The notes under the pieces were generated by a model that worked only from the letters and a program-made list of their open reading frames with translations, did no database searches and had not been told where the DNA came from. DNA of 64,000 bases from an uncultured Cohaesibacter sp. (GTDB taxonomy: Bacteria; Pseudomonadota; Alphaproteobacteria; Rhizobiales; Cohaesibacteraceae): the NCBI RefSeq assembly GCF_963666525.1, contig NZ_OY762905.1:2028001-2092000 (forward strand), read 5' to 3'. This document shows, piece after piece, positions 7,251-16,597 of the stretch; position 1 is the first letter of the stretch, and every line of letters begins with the position of its first letter. A program made the translations under genes and the position numbers.

Positions 7251-8620
7251 GGGAGTGTCACAAAGTCTGTGCATCTGGCCTAGCCATGCGGTTTCAGACT
7301 TGATCACGCATTGAAGCGCTGTTCAAACATGATAGCGAACTGGTTGCTTGCAGCAAACCATTCTCTTACATTTCTGCCACCTTTTTCAAAATTGCGAATG
7401 GCCAAGTAGATCAGCTTGGTTGCCGCCTCCTCGGTCGGGAATGAGCCTCGCGTTTTGATGGTCTTTCGGATCACCCGGTTCAGGCTTTCAATCATTGACC
7501 GGCAGGCGATTGCTTGCAATCGCTGAGAGGGGGCATTGGTCGTGTAGATGATCTTGCGAATAGCCGGATCGAAGGCAAAGAAGGGAATGACCTCCTGCCA
7601 TGCCCTGCGCCAAGCCGGGCAATCGAGGGATATTTATCCATCCATTTTTCTTCGAAGTGATCCAGTTCCTCAGCTGCCAGATCGGCCGTCGGAGCGCTGT
7701 AAATCAACCTCAGATCGGCCGCCACGCCTTTGCGATCCTTCCAGGAACAAAAATTCAGCGAATGACGGACCAGATGCACGATGCAGGTCTGCACCATAGT
7801 GTCCGGAAAGGCAGCCGTGATGGCCTGTGGGAAGCCCTTGAGACCGTCGACCACGGCGATGAGAATGTCCTCAACACCCCGGTTCTTCAGCTCATTCATC
7901 ACAGAGAGCCAGAATTTGGCACCCTCATTGTCGGCAATCCAGAGACCAAGAACCTCACGAACACCGTCTCGCGTGATGCCAAGAGCCACATAAACGGCCT
8001 TGTTCTTGACCATGCGACTGTCGCCATCCCGGATCTTGACCCGCAGCGCATCGAAAATCACGATCGGATAGAGACGCTCAAGTCCACGCCCCTGCCATTC
8101 CTTCACCTCATCCAGCGCAGCATTCGTCACCCGACTAATCAAGTCAGGGGAAACCTGAAGGCCATAAACATCCTCAAGATGGGAACGAATGTCACGAACC
8201 GAGAGGCCGGCAGCATAAGGGCCAATGATCTTGTCATCCATGCCATCAATCCGGGTCTGACCTTTCTTGACCAGTTCTGGCTCGAAACTGCCATCACGGT
8301 CGCGGGGAACCGAGATCGGCAATTCCCCATCCTGGCTCTTGAGCCGCTTCTTCGACGCGCCATTGCGACGATTGGGCTGATCGGCCGGTGCGTCTTTGCC
8401 CGCTTCATAGCCAAGATGGGTGCTCAGCTCGGCACCAAGCATCCGCTCCATCAACTTGATCTTGAGCTCCTTCATAAGACCGCTATCGCCAAGAAGATCT
8501 TCAGGCCGCTCGCAATCCTTCAGTAGTTCGTCCAGTAGTTCCTTTGATATCGTCATAATCCTTGCTCCTTATTTGAAGCATGGACCAAATCTCAAATACA
8601 CAAAAGACCTGACACTCTCC
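7251..8620 (-). mobile_element. IS256-family element with frameshifted transposase
   Basis: Imperfect ends GGGAGTGTCA (7251-7260) and TGACACTCTCC (8610-8620) face each other around a single minus-strand transposase gene. No matching 8-9 bp direct repeats were seen outside these ends (flanks TCAGATAGAC and ATTTTGTCTT), so the insertion is old or the ends have shifted. Confidence 0.75.
7304..8556 (-). pseudogene. IS256-family (mutator) transposase with one frameshift
   Basis: About 415 residues if the frame is repaired. The first frame (8556 to about 7610) has the mutator hallmarks: LGAELSTHLGYE, RNGASKKRLKS, the catalytic block PIVIFDALRVKIRD, VDGLKGFPQAI, and VQTCIVHLVRHSLNF. After KYPSIAR the frame is lost. 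The second frame then gives RAWQEVIPFFAFDPAIRKII, IYTTNA and MIESLNRVIRKTIKTRGSFP to the stop at 7304. A single missing G in the run at about 7612 (GCCCGGCTTGG) accounts for the shift. It could be a sequencing error; otherwise the copy is inactive. Confidence 0.88.
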
Positions 8621-8870
8621 ATTTTGTCTTTATCCTCGCCCAGCAGAATAGAAGCTGCGACTAACATCACTCTCCACCACCAACGGCAGATCTAGGCATG
8701 GAGCCTAGCAGACTCTTCATCATTGCTATTATACGCAGCTTCTTCCCTTTTGAAAAAGCCCGAAGCCATATTTTCGATCGCCGTCTAAGCGCTAATCACA
8801 TTGGCATGAACATCATACTTCCTAGACAGCCCTGAAAGATTCATTTCTTCTCAGGGCCCGATTCAAAAGT

Positions 8871-9718
8871 TTATTCAACAAACCAGTAGGTTGCCAGTCG
8901 TCTGGTCATCAACCTGATACTCGCAATGTTGACCCATGCGGTTGAACTGGCGATTGATTGTTCCCAATCTTTCGCCAATCTGCGGCATCTTCCAAACCAG
9001 CCGAAGGTGCGTTCAACGACCCACCGACGAGGCAATAATTCAAATCCCCTGGCAACATCTGACCTCTTGATGATCTCAATGGTCCATTTGCCTTGGCCTT
9101 TAAGTGCAGTTCGGAGTTTCTCACCGGCATAGGCACCATCGGCGAAGACATGGCGCAGCCAAGGGTATCGAAAGCGGACTGCTTTGAGCAGATCAGGAGC
9201 ACCATCCCGGTCCTGAATGTCGGCTGCATGGACAATGACAAACAACATCAATCCAAGCGTATCGGTGATGATGTGGCGTTTGCGCCCTTTATCTTCTTTC
9301 CTGCATCATACCCGCCAAAACTGCCGCTTTCCGTTGTTTTGACGCTCTGGCTGTCAATTACTCCGGCTGTCGGGTTGGCTTCCCGCCCTTCCAGTTCACG
9401 GCATCCCATGACCAGAAGATGGTTGATCCTCGTCCAAAAGCCAGGATTGCGCCAGGCATAGAAATATCCGCGTACCGTCGAAACCGGAGGAAAGTCCTTG
9501 GGCAACATCCGCCATTGGCAACCGCTACCTGAAAGATACAAAATCGCGTCCATCACATCGCGCATATTTGTTTTCCGTGGTCGGCCTCCCGGCTTGGCTG
9601 GTGGAAGAAGCGGCTCGATGAATTGCCATTACTCATCGGTTAAATCTGTTGGATCGCGCAGTCTATCTCGGTTATATTGAACTCGAGCGATATAATTCCA
9701 AGGCATTGGATCCTTCAT
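8871..9718 (-). pseudogene. IS5-family transposase, nonsense codon plus frameshift
   Basis: The frame starts at the ATG complement of 9716-9718 (MKDPMPWNYIARVQYNRDRL), then LRDPTDLTDE is followed by an in-frame TAA (9629-9631). The same frame resumes WQFIEPLLPPAKPGGRPRKT and GVIDSQSVKTTESGSFGGYD. Near 9287 one base is missing in KIKG(R)KRH, after which another frame gives IVHAADIQDRDGAPDLL, HVFADGAYAGEKL and VVERTFGWFGRCRRLAKDWE, the C-terminal E block. Two-frame expression is known in the IS427 group, but the stop codon makes this copy inactive. Confidence 0.88.
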
Positions 9719-9767
9719 CTCTTTAGCAAAGATGATTGAATCACATCCTCTTGATATCGCTCAACTA

Positions 9768-10615
9768 GGCCGTAAACTCATAAAATTTGTTTGATTTCAG
9801 CCGAGATTGTGATTCAAGGATTCCAGACTAAGGAGCCTTGCATGACACGCCGCCGTTATGAATTATCCGACTTTGAATGGTCCATTATCGAACCTTTGTT
9901 GCCGAACAAATCTCGGGGTGTTGCCCGTGTTGATGATCGTCGGGTGCTGAATGGTATCCTTTGGCGTTTTCGCACAGGTTCACCCTGGGCCGATATCCCC
10001 GAACGATATGGTCCCTATACGACCTGCTACAATCGGTTTGTCCGTTGGCGCAAAGCCTGTATCTGGGATCGACTTCTTCAAGCGGTTTCCGAGGCTTATG
10101 ACGGCGACATCATCATGATCGATAGTTCTTGTGTTCGGGTCCATCAACATGGTGCCACGGCAAAAAGGGGGATCCGGATGATGGTTGCATGGGACGCTCC
10201 AGGGGCGGTTTGACCACCAAGATCCACGCTTTGGTCGATGCAGAAGGCCGACCAATTGACCTGCGCCTGAGTGCCGGACAAGTCCATGACAGTCGCCCTG
10301 CTGATGATATGCTCGACATCATGAGAGCCGATACAATCATCCTTGCGGATAAGGCTTATGACAGTAACGCCATCCGGGAAAAAGCCAAAGAACGGGGCGC
10401 TTGGGCGAACATCCCGCCCAAACGAAATCGCAAGGCATCCGTGACCTTTTCAAAATGGGTCTATAAACAGCGCAATGCAGTGGAACGCTTCTTCAACAAA
10501 ATCAAGCAGTTCCGCGCCATCGCCACCAGATATGAGAAGAACCCGCTAAACTTTCTGGCTGCTATAAAACTCGTCGCAGCACTTGTCTGGATCAGAAGTT
10601 TATGAGTCTACGGCC
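9768..10615 (+). mobile_element. IS5-family (IS427-like) element, inner, inserted at TA
   Basis: The ends GGCCGTAAACTCATAAA (9768) and TTTATGAGTCTACGGCC (to 10615) are inverted repeats with one mismatch. TA lies on both sides (9766-9767 and 10616-10617) as the target duplication. It sits in the promoter-side region of the outer IS5-family element and in the opposite orientation. It looks recent and is possibly functional. Confidence 0.85.
9842..10605 (+). CDS. IS5-family transposase in two frames, probable -1 frameshift
   Basis: The first frame (9842-10213) gives MTRRRYELSDFEWSIIEPLL, RVLNGILWRFRTGSPWADIP and the first catalytic block IIMIDSSCVRVHQHGA. The second frame (joined near 10165, to 10605) gives GRSRGGLTTKIHALVD, DTIILADKAYDS and KQRNAVERFFNKIKQFR, with the later D and E. 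The switch is -1 at the run AAAAAGGGGG (10162-10171), a site suited to slippage. This is the organisation of IS427-type elements, which make the full transposase by frameshifting, so the gene may be intact rather than mutated. About 255 residues as a fusion. Confidence 0.8.
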
Positions 10616-10633
10616 TACTTTTAAATCCGGCTC

Positions 10634-10999
10634 TTAGAAGACTCGACCAAAATCATCTTCTATTCTGACGATGTCATTTTCATCCAGCGTCTCGCCCAAC
10701 TGGGTTTCCAGAATGAGCATCGGCTGATCACCGGTGCACACCATGCGATGATGAGCCGTCTTTGGAATGAATACAGTAACACCTGGACTCAGAACAACTT
10801 CCTGCTCATTAATGACGGCAATGCCATTCCCTGCCACACAAGTCCACACTTCTTCACGATGGTGATGATATTGCAAAGAAAGACGTGCTCCAGGAATAAC
10901 GGTAATCCGCTTTACAACGTGGAAAGACCCGGCATCAATCACTTGCCAATGCCCCCAAGGGCGCGTGTCTTCTTCGCCAACGTTATAAAAAGTAGCCAT
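10634..10999 (-). CDS. Cupin protein, mannose-6-phosphate isomerase type II-like
   Basis: 121 residues from the ATG at 10999, which has GAGGA about 9 bases upstream; a longer frame from 11074 would overlap the preceding gene. Single cupin fold with RPWGHWQVI, GARLSLQYHHHREEVWTC (metal-ligand His/Glu set), PKTAHHRMV and LGETLDENDIVRIEDDFGR. The last block is typical of the C-terminal cupin of ManC-type bifunctional mannose enzymes. A stand-alone copy in a glycan locus suggests a sugar isomerase role in making a nucleotide sugar. The stop lies exactly at the end of the IS5-family element, but the C-terminus looks complete. Confidence 0.75.
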   Translation of the reverse strand: MATFYNVGEEDTRPWGHWQVIDAGSFHVVKRITVIPGARLSLQYHHHREEVWTCVAGNGIAVINEQEVVLSPGVTVFIPKTAHHRMVCTGDQPMLILETQLGETLDENDIVRIEDDFGRVF

Positions 11000-11027
11000 T
11001 ATGATATCCTCAATAAGATCTGTTGCG

Positions 11028-12287
11028 TCAGCCCAGAAGTTGAGTTTTGAGTCTGAAAAACTGTTGTTTCGCAACGAGAAACAAATTCACAATTATCCGC
11101 GCAGCTTTGTTACGACTTAGTTCATAAGCTCTATAACCAATAGAATCAATAGTGTGATACCTCCTCAGCCAGTTGAAACGCGCTTGCGAAGAAACAAGAG
11201 GAAACAACTGTTTTCTATCTTCAATTTCGGCTTTTCGCGCTTCAGCCGCCCGAAACACTTCAGCGGCATGATCATCAAGCAACTTTCTGGGATCGGTTGC
11301 CACGTGCAACAGCCACTCCACGTTCACGTCCGGCACATCATCCGGATCAATGTCCGAGAAGGTGCGGATGATGTCCGAGCCAAAAAAAAATGGCAAGCCA
11401 CTGTCATCATGCGAACCAAAATCGCCAACGATTACCGTTGGGATACCCATGTATAGCGCTTCAATTGCAACAGTGGAACTGATAGTCAGACACACTGCGC
11501 ACTCTGACAAGAGCTTCTTCGGGCCTTCGTACGTCACCTTTAAATTCCCAGGAAGGACGTATCCTTGCTTCTGTCTTTCCTTGAGCAAGGCCTCAAAGTG
11601 AGCGCGAGTGCGATGCAACGTGAAGTCTTCCGGCTTGGTCCGGGGCTTGAGCAACAACTCATGGTCGGGGTACTTCTCAGCCAGAGCGATCAGCTGCTCA
11701 ATAAGATATCGCCTGTCTTCGAGGGATCTGGGAATAACGGCCTGCTCAAAGAACACCATGGCCTTTTGCCTAGGCGCTCTAGGATCTTCCACATATGGGG
11801 CTTGCAAAAGGGGAACCAGACCGAAATCGCGTGCATTCTGGCCATCAACACCAAACGAGGAGCACATAGACTGATAGGCAATCAGATCCTTTTTGGAATT
11901 GAGCCAGAGTAGATCGGCAGCCGCCCTGCTGGAAAGTCCATCGAAGGCATAGCGTAGAACAAGCCCTGGATATACCGCAACGATGAGAGGACGAGCCCCT
12001 TTGCCGTCCTGCAGACGATAGAAAAAGCGACGAAAGGAGGCTCCATCCAGCGACATCACAAAGACATCATAGGCGCCCAGTACCTCCTGTCTGCAAAGGC
12101 TGTCCATCGTGTGCTGAACAATTCGGAAGGGCGTATCAATCGCCTCGATCTGCCGGTCACTGATCTGCTTTGTCCGAACATTCAGAACACATAATTCCAC
12201 ATCTGCGCCTTTGTCTGCAAAGGCATCGCCGATCGTCTGAACGGTCCGAATAAAGGAATCGTAGCTACCAACTGCGAGAATTCTCAT
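11028..12287 (-). CDS. DUF6716-like putative glycosyltransferase
   Basis: 419 residues. It has a Rossmann-like start (MRILAVGSYDSFIRTVQTIG), VYPGLVLRYAFDGLSSR, MVFFEQAVIP, HELLLKPRTKPED, then ECAVCLTISSTVAIEALYMG-IPTVIVGDFG, a GT-B-like nucleotide-sugar site. The C-terminal ~40 residues are basic and hydrophobic (ARIIVNLFLVAKQQFFRLKT), suggesting membrane association. It is a paralogue-like match to 5844-6890 in block order but longer. It lies 28 bases before the cupin and 161 bases after cysQ on the same strand, so it may be in one transcript with them. Donor and acceptor unknown. Confidence 0.6.
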   Translation of the reverse strand: MRILAVGSYDSFIRTVQTIGDAFADKGADVELCVLNVRTKQISDRQIEAIDTPFRIVQHTMDSLCRQEVLGAYDVFVMSLDGASFRRFFYRLQDGKGARPLIVAVYPGLVLRYAFDGLSSRAAADLLWLNSKKDLIAYQSMCSSFGVDGQNARDFGLVPLLQAPYVEDPRAPRQKAMVFFEQAVIPRSLEDRRYLIEQLIALAEKYPDHELLLKPRTKPEDFTLHRTRAHFEALLKERQKQGYVLPGNLKVTYEGPKKLLSECAVCLTISSTVAIEALYMGIPTVIVGDFGSHDDSGLPFFFGSDIIRTFSDIDPDDVPDVNVEWLLHVATDPRKLLDDHAAEVFRAAEARKAEIEDRKQLFPLVSSQARFNWLRRYHTIDSIGYRAYELSRNKAARIIVNLFLVAKQQFFRLKTQLLG

Positions 12288-12448
12288 ATTCTAAAAATCT
12301 TTTATAGCAAGGCAACTCGGCCAAACGAACCGGCTCAAAACCGACACAACTTAAAACACACCAAGTTGAAATACTTGAAACTCGCCAATTGAACAAGTGT
12401 TATGTGTTCGACCAAAGATCAGGATACAGCCGCTGCGACAAAAACCAG

Positions 12449-13237
12449 CTAGACTCTCGCAATAAAATAGGGATTGGCAAAAGGCGCGTCGTCCTGAACG
12501 ACCTTGCCATATTGCAAGCGTTTGCCATCCGTGGTTTCAACCGTTCCACCCGCAGCGGACAAAATGGCATCACCTGCAGCCGTGTCCCATTCCATCGTCC
12601 GACTAAAACGGGGATAGATATCGGCCTCGCCAGCAGCCAATAGGCAGAATTTGAGCGACGAGCCGATCGACTTGTGATCCCCTACCGAGAAGGCCTTCAG
12701 ATAGTCTTCTGCTTCAGGCGTATGGTGTGATCGGGATCCGACAACATCGACAGCCCCGCCGGCAGGTTTGCGCACCGCAATCGCACGCCAGTTGGCAATC
12801 TCGTGGCTGATCCGGGGATCAGCAACAACACCTTGCCAGCAGCCAGCATCCACGTCACCAGCAAATAGCCAGCCCTTGGCCGGCGTATAGATCACGCCAA
12901 CAGCAGGCACATTGTTGCGCACGAGGGCAATATTGACCGTGAACTCTCCATTCTTCTTGATGAATTCCTTGGTTCCATCGAGCGGATCGACAAGAAAGAA
13001 GTCGCCATCCACGTCAGGAATATTGCCTTCAGCGGCAGCTTCTTCAGCAACGACAGGAACATCCGGCGCGATCTGCGCCAGATGTTTGAGAATCACAGCT
13101 TCAGCATCCTTGTCCGCTTGCGTAACAGGGGACGCATCACCCTTGATCTCGACATCGAAGTCGGTCTCATAGATATCGAGAATGGTCTCGGCCGCGCTGA
13201 GCGCAGCCTCGATCATGCCTTTCAGAAGATCCGTCAC
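12449..13237 (-). CDS. cysQ: 3'(2'),5'-bisphosphate nucleotidase CysQ
   Basis: 262 residues. It removes the 3' phosphate from PAP (and PAPS), the by-product of sulfotransfer and PAPS reduction. Family motifs are clear: VVAEEAAAEG, the metal site FLVDPLDGTKEFIKKNGEFT, and MEWDTAAGDAILSAAGG. It begins 3 bases after the stop of cysNC, so it is in the same operon. Cytoplasmic, Mg-dependent. In this setting it would clear the PAP left when PAPS is used. Confidence 0.93.
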   Translation of the reverse strand: MTDLLKGMIEAALSAAETILDIYETDFDVEIKGDASPVTQADKDAEAVILKHLAQIAPDVPVVAEEAAAEGNIPDVDGDFFLVDPLDGTKEFIKKNGEFTVNIALVRNNVPAVGVIYTPAKGWLFAGDVDAGCWQGVVADPRISHEIANWRAIAVRKPAGGAVDVVGSRSHHTPEAEDYLKAFSVGDHKSIGSSLKFCLLAAGEADIYPRFSRTMEWDTAAGDAILSAAGGTVETTDGKRLQYGKVVQDDAPFANPYFIARV

Positions 13238-13240
13238 GCT

Positions 13241-15136
13241 CTATTCCTTCTCAAGGGCCGCGATGATCAGATCTGCGGCCTCTTCTGCGGACATTTCCGC
13301 AGTGTTGACGTAGATCTCGGGCTGAACAGGCGCTTCATATGGCGAGTCGATGCCAGTGAAGTTCTTGATCTTGCCTTCGCGTGCCTTGGCATAGAGCCCC
13401 TTGACGTCGCGGGCTTCGCAGACTTCCAGTGGCGTATCCACATAGACCTCGAAGAACTCGCCGTCCTCCAGCATCTCGCGCACCATCCGGCGTTCCGCGA
13501 CATACGGAGAGATGAAGGCGGTCAACACGATGAGGCCCGCATCCACCATCAGCTTGGCAACCTCGCCGACACGGCGAATATTCTCGACGCGGTCGACATC
13601 GGTGAAGCCGAGATCCCGGTTGAGGCCGTGGCGGACGTTGTCGCCATCAAGCAGGTAGGTGTGATGGCCCTCGCCATGCAGTTTCTTCTCGACAAGATTG
13701 GCAATGGTTGACTTGCCGGAGCCGGAGAGACCCGTGAACCACAGCACTTTAGGCGTCTGGGCCTTCTGCTCCGCCCGCGCCTTCTTGTTGATGTCCACGG
13801 CCTGCCAATGAATATTCTCGGCACGACGCAAGCCAAACCGAACGAGCCCTGCGGCAATGGTCTGGTTAGAGAAACGGTCGATCAGGATGAAGGAGCCGGT
13901 CTTGCGGTTCTCTTCATAGGTATCCATCGCCAATGGCTGGGCAAAGGAAAGGTTGCAGAAGCCGATCTCGTTTAGTTCCAGCGTCTTGCCCGCGTCCTTG
14001 TGCGTAGCGTCGTTGACGTCGATTTTATGCTTGAGCTCAGTAACCGTAACTTGGGACTGCTGGGTGCCCATCTTGATGATATAAGGACGCCCCGCCATCA
14101 TGCGACTGTTGTCCATCCAGATGATGTGAGCCGAAATCTGGTCGGTCACCTGAGGACGGTGCTGGGTCAATGCCAGCAGATCACCACGGGAGATATCGAT
14201 TTCATCCTCGAGCGTGATCGTAACCGCTTCGCCAGCTTCGGCTTCCAGCAGATCCCCATCCATCGTGACGATGGACTTGATGCGCGAGGTCTTGCCGGAC
14301 TTGGCCACGACGACTTCATCACCGACATGGGCGATGCCGGATGCCACTGTACCTGAGAAACCGCGGAAATTGAGGTTTGGACGGTTCACCCACTGAACAG
14401 GAAAACGGAACGGCAGCGAGCGGTCGGCGCTCTCCACGTCGATGTCTTCCAGATAGGACAACAAGCTCGGCCCGTCATACCACGGCGTCTTGTCGCTCTT
14501 GACCACCACGTTGTCGCCATAGCGGGCAGACAGCGGCACGGCCATGATGGTTTCAAACTCGAAGCCCTGCGCAAACGCCTGGTAGTCATCAACGATCTTG
14601 TCAAAGACCTCCTGCGAGAAATCCATCAGGTCCATCTTGTTAACCGCCAGCACCACATGGCGCACGCCGATCAGCGAGTTGATGAAGCTGTGGCGACGGG
14701 TCTGGGTAAGCACGCCCTTGCGCGCATCGATCAGAATAACCGCAAGATCGCAGTTGGAGGCACCGGTTGCCATATTGCGGGTATACTGCTCGTGGCCCGG
14801 AGTATCAGCAACGACGAACTTGCGCTTGTCGGACGCAAAGAAGCGATAGGCCACGTCGATGGTTATCCCCTGCTCCTGCTCGGCCTGCAGACCGTCGAGC
14901 AGCAAGGCCAGATCGATATCGTCGCCCGTGGTGCCGTGCTTCTTGCTAACGGCTTCCAGCGACCGCATCTGGTCTTCGAAAATCGTCTTGCTGTCATAGA
15001 GCAGGCGACCGATCAGGGTCGACTTGCCATCATCCACGCTGCCGCAGGTCAGGAAACGCAGGATATCGCGGCTTTCCTGACGGGCGAATTTGCCTCCGTC
15101 CAAAGCCCCGCTTGATGTCATCATCTGTTTGCTCAT
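13241..15136 (-). CDS. cysNC: Bifunctional sulfate adenylyltransferase subunit 1 / APS kinase CysNC
   Basis: 631 residues. The N-terminal GTPase half (residues about 1-440) has [39 protein letters not shown] and NKMDLMDF, as in CysN. It couples GTP hydrolysis to APS formation with CysD. The C-terminal half (from about 455) is APS kinase CysC, with P-loop [35 protein letters not shown] and a complete lid region, and makes PAPS. Fused CysNC is common in rhizobia-like bacteria (NodQ type). The start overlaps the cysD stop by one base (TGATG). Confidence 0.95.
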   Translation of the reverse strand: MSKQMMTSSGALDGGKFARQESRDILRFLTCGSVDDGKSTLIGRLLYDSKTIFEDQMRSLEAVSKKHGTTGDDIDLALLLDGLQAEQEQGITIDVAYRFFASDKRKFVVADTPGHEQYTRNMATGASNCDLAVILIDARKGVLTQTRRHSFINSLIGVRHVVLAVNKMDLMDFSQEVFDKIVDDYQAFAQGFEFETIMAVPLSARYGDNVVVKSDKTPWYDGPSLLSYLEDIDVESADRSLPFRFPVQWVNRPNLNFRGFSGTVASGIAHVGDEVVVAKSGKTSRIKSIVTMDGDLLEAEAGEAVTITLEDEIDISRGDLLALTQHRPQVTDQISAHIIWMDNSRMMAGRPYIIKMGTQQSQVTVTELKHKIDVNDATHKDAGKTLELNEIGFCNLSFAQPLAMDTYEENRKTGSFILIDRFSNQTIAAGLVRFGLRRAENIHWQAVDINKKARAEQKAQTPKVLWFTGLSGSGKSTIANLVEKKLHGEGHHTYLLDGDNVRHGLNRDLGFTDVDRVENIRRVGEVAKLMVDAGLIVLTAFISPYVAERRMVREMLEDGEFFEVYVDTPLEVCEARDVKGLYAKAREGKIKNFTGIDSPYEAPVQPEIYVNTAEMSAEEAADLIIAALEKE

Positions 15137-16050
15137 CAGAAATAGCCCTCCCGCTTCTTCTTCTCCATCGAGGCCGTGTCGTCATGATCGATCATGCGTC
15201 CTTCGCGCTCGGAGGTTCGGGCGATCAGCATTTCTTCGAAAATCTCTTCCAGGGTCGATGCACTGCTCTCGACCGCGCCGGTCAGAGGATAGCAACCGAG
15301 GGTACGGAAGCGCACCATCTTCATCTCCGGCACCTCGCCCTCATTGAGCGGCAACCGGTCGTCATCAACCATGATCCAGGTCCCGTCCCGCTTCACCACC
15401 GGGCGTTCCTTGGCGAAATACAGCGGCACGATGGGAATGTTCTCCAGCATGATATATTGCCAGATATCCTGTTCGGTCCAGTTGCTGAGCGGGAAGACAC
15501 GAATGCTCTCGCCGGGCTTGATGCGCGTGTTGAAGATATTCCACAGTTCCGGACGCTGGTTCTTCGGGTCCCAGCTATGATTCTCCGACCGGAAGGAGAA
15601 GATGCGTTCCTTGGCGCGGGATTTTTCCTCGTCGCGCCGGGCACCACCGAAGGCAGCATCAAACTTGTGTTCCGTCAGCGCCTGTTTCAGCGCATCGGTC
15701 TTCATGATCTGGGTATAGAGCGACGAGCCATGGGTAAACGGGTTCACATTGTTGGCCCGCCCCTCTTCGTTGGTGTGCACGATGAGATCCAAATCATAGT
15801 CCTTGGCCATGCTATCACGAAAGGTGATCATCTCGCGGAATTTCCACGTCGTGTCGACATGCATCAGCGGGAACGGCAAACGGGATGGATAAAAGGCCTT
15901 TCGGGCCAGATGCAGCATCACTGCGCTATCCTTGCCGATGGAATAGAGCATGACCGGATTTTTAAACTCCGAGGCAACTTCTCGAATGATATGGATGCTC
16001 TCATGCTCGAGTGATTTAAGGTGTGTTCTGAGCGATTTTTCTTTTATCAT
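15136..16050 (-). CDS. cysD: Sulfate adenylyltransferase subunit 2 CysD
   Basis: 304 residues from the ATG at 16050 ([20 protein letters not shown]), which matches the family N-terminus; a start at 16152 would add 34 unlike residues. ATP-pyrophosphatase type enzyme that adenylates sulfate to APS with CysN. The PP-loop is visible as [20 protein letters not shown], with [31 protein letters not shown] and [10 protein letters not shown]. First gene of cysD-cysNC-cysQ. The arrangement resembles NodPQ, where APS/PAPS feeds glycan sulfation, but assimilatory use is equally possible. Confidence 0.95.
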   Translation of the reverse strand: MIKEKSLRTHLKSLEHESIHIIREVASEFKNPVMLYSIGKDSAVMLHLARKAFYPSRLPFPLMHVDTTWKFREMITFRDSMAKDYDLDLIVHTNEEGRANNVNPFTHGSSLYTQIMKTDALKQALTEHKFDAAFGGARRDEEKSRAKERIFSFRSENHSWDPKNQRPELWNIFNTRIKPGESIRVFPLSNWTEQDIWQYIMLENIPIVPLYFAKERPVVKRDGTWIMVDDDRLPLNEGEVPEMKMVRFRTLGCYPLTGAVESSASTLEEIFEEMLIARTSEREGRMIDHDDTASMEKKKREGYF

Positions 16051-16597
16051 TAACCTCAGCCTGTTGTTACCAAAATCCGCGGGATCAGAAGTACTCTTTT
16101 CGTAAAGAGTGGGAATGCAAGAAGCAACTCCATTTTGAGAAGCATCGGCCACTTGGCGTTTGACCCGAAAAAGCGACGAAAAGAGGCATTTTGAGATTAA
16201 GGCAACCTAAAAGCCCGGAGACCCCGATCAAGGGCAGCATTCCAAAGCCGAAACAAATCGCCAGCCACACCAACGCAACACTTCAAGGCTCGGATACACA
16301 GCTCTCAACAACCCCAAAATTGCAGCACGACGAACCACAATCGATTGCCCTGCCAAAATGCTCAAAATTCAACCGCATGCCCATATATTACGCAATCTCT
16401 GTCGCAAGATAAACAAATTTTTAGGTATTTATACGAAACATCCAAACCACCGCATCGGTTGCATAACCATAAATTTCCCTTTTGGTCATAACAATCAGTA
16501 TCTTCCCAAGAGCCTCCAACAAAATTAATCTCTCTGAACATTTTGGCATAGCCATTGCAAATTCACCTCCATCACCACCAGATGGAGTTATAAAAAA
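16051..16597. other. AT-rich divergent intergenic region between cysD and urtA
   Basis: About 550 bases without a convincing gene. Both neighbouring genes point away from it, so it must hold both promoters. The only specific element recognised is the sigma54-type site at 16544-16559. Short open frames inside it have no family resemblance and no good ribosome binding sites. Confidence 0.6.
16544..16559 (+). promoter_or_regulatory. Sigma54 (-24/-12) promoter of urtA
   Basis: TGGCATAGCCATTGCA has the invariant GG and GC exactly 10 bases apart and matches TGGCAnnnnnnTTGCA. The start of transcription would lie near 16571, about 27 bases before the urtA GTG. This fits control by RpoN with NtrC under nitrogen limitation, which is usual for urea uptake. 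No NtrC site was identified with confidence. Confidence 0.75.

Larger units (their letters stand above)
8854..10633 (-). mobile_element. IS5-family (IS427-like) element, outer, interrupted by a second IS5-family element
   Basis: The left end GGGCCCGATTCAAAAGT (8854) and the right end ACTTTTAAATCCGGCTC (to 10633) are inverted repeats with 15 of the 17 outer bases equal when the first base is read as in the 815 copy. Removing the inner element and its TA duplication leaves about 930 bp, a normal IS5-family size. The transposase is on the minus strand and broken. The right end touches the stop codon of the cupin gene (10634-10636). Confidence 0.75.

Noticed and set aside
16191-16412. 73-residue plus-strand frame between cysD and urtA
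   Set aside because: No ribosome site, no family resemblance, and it lies in an AT-rich promoter region.
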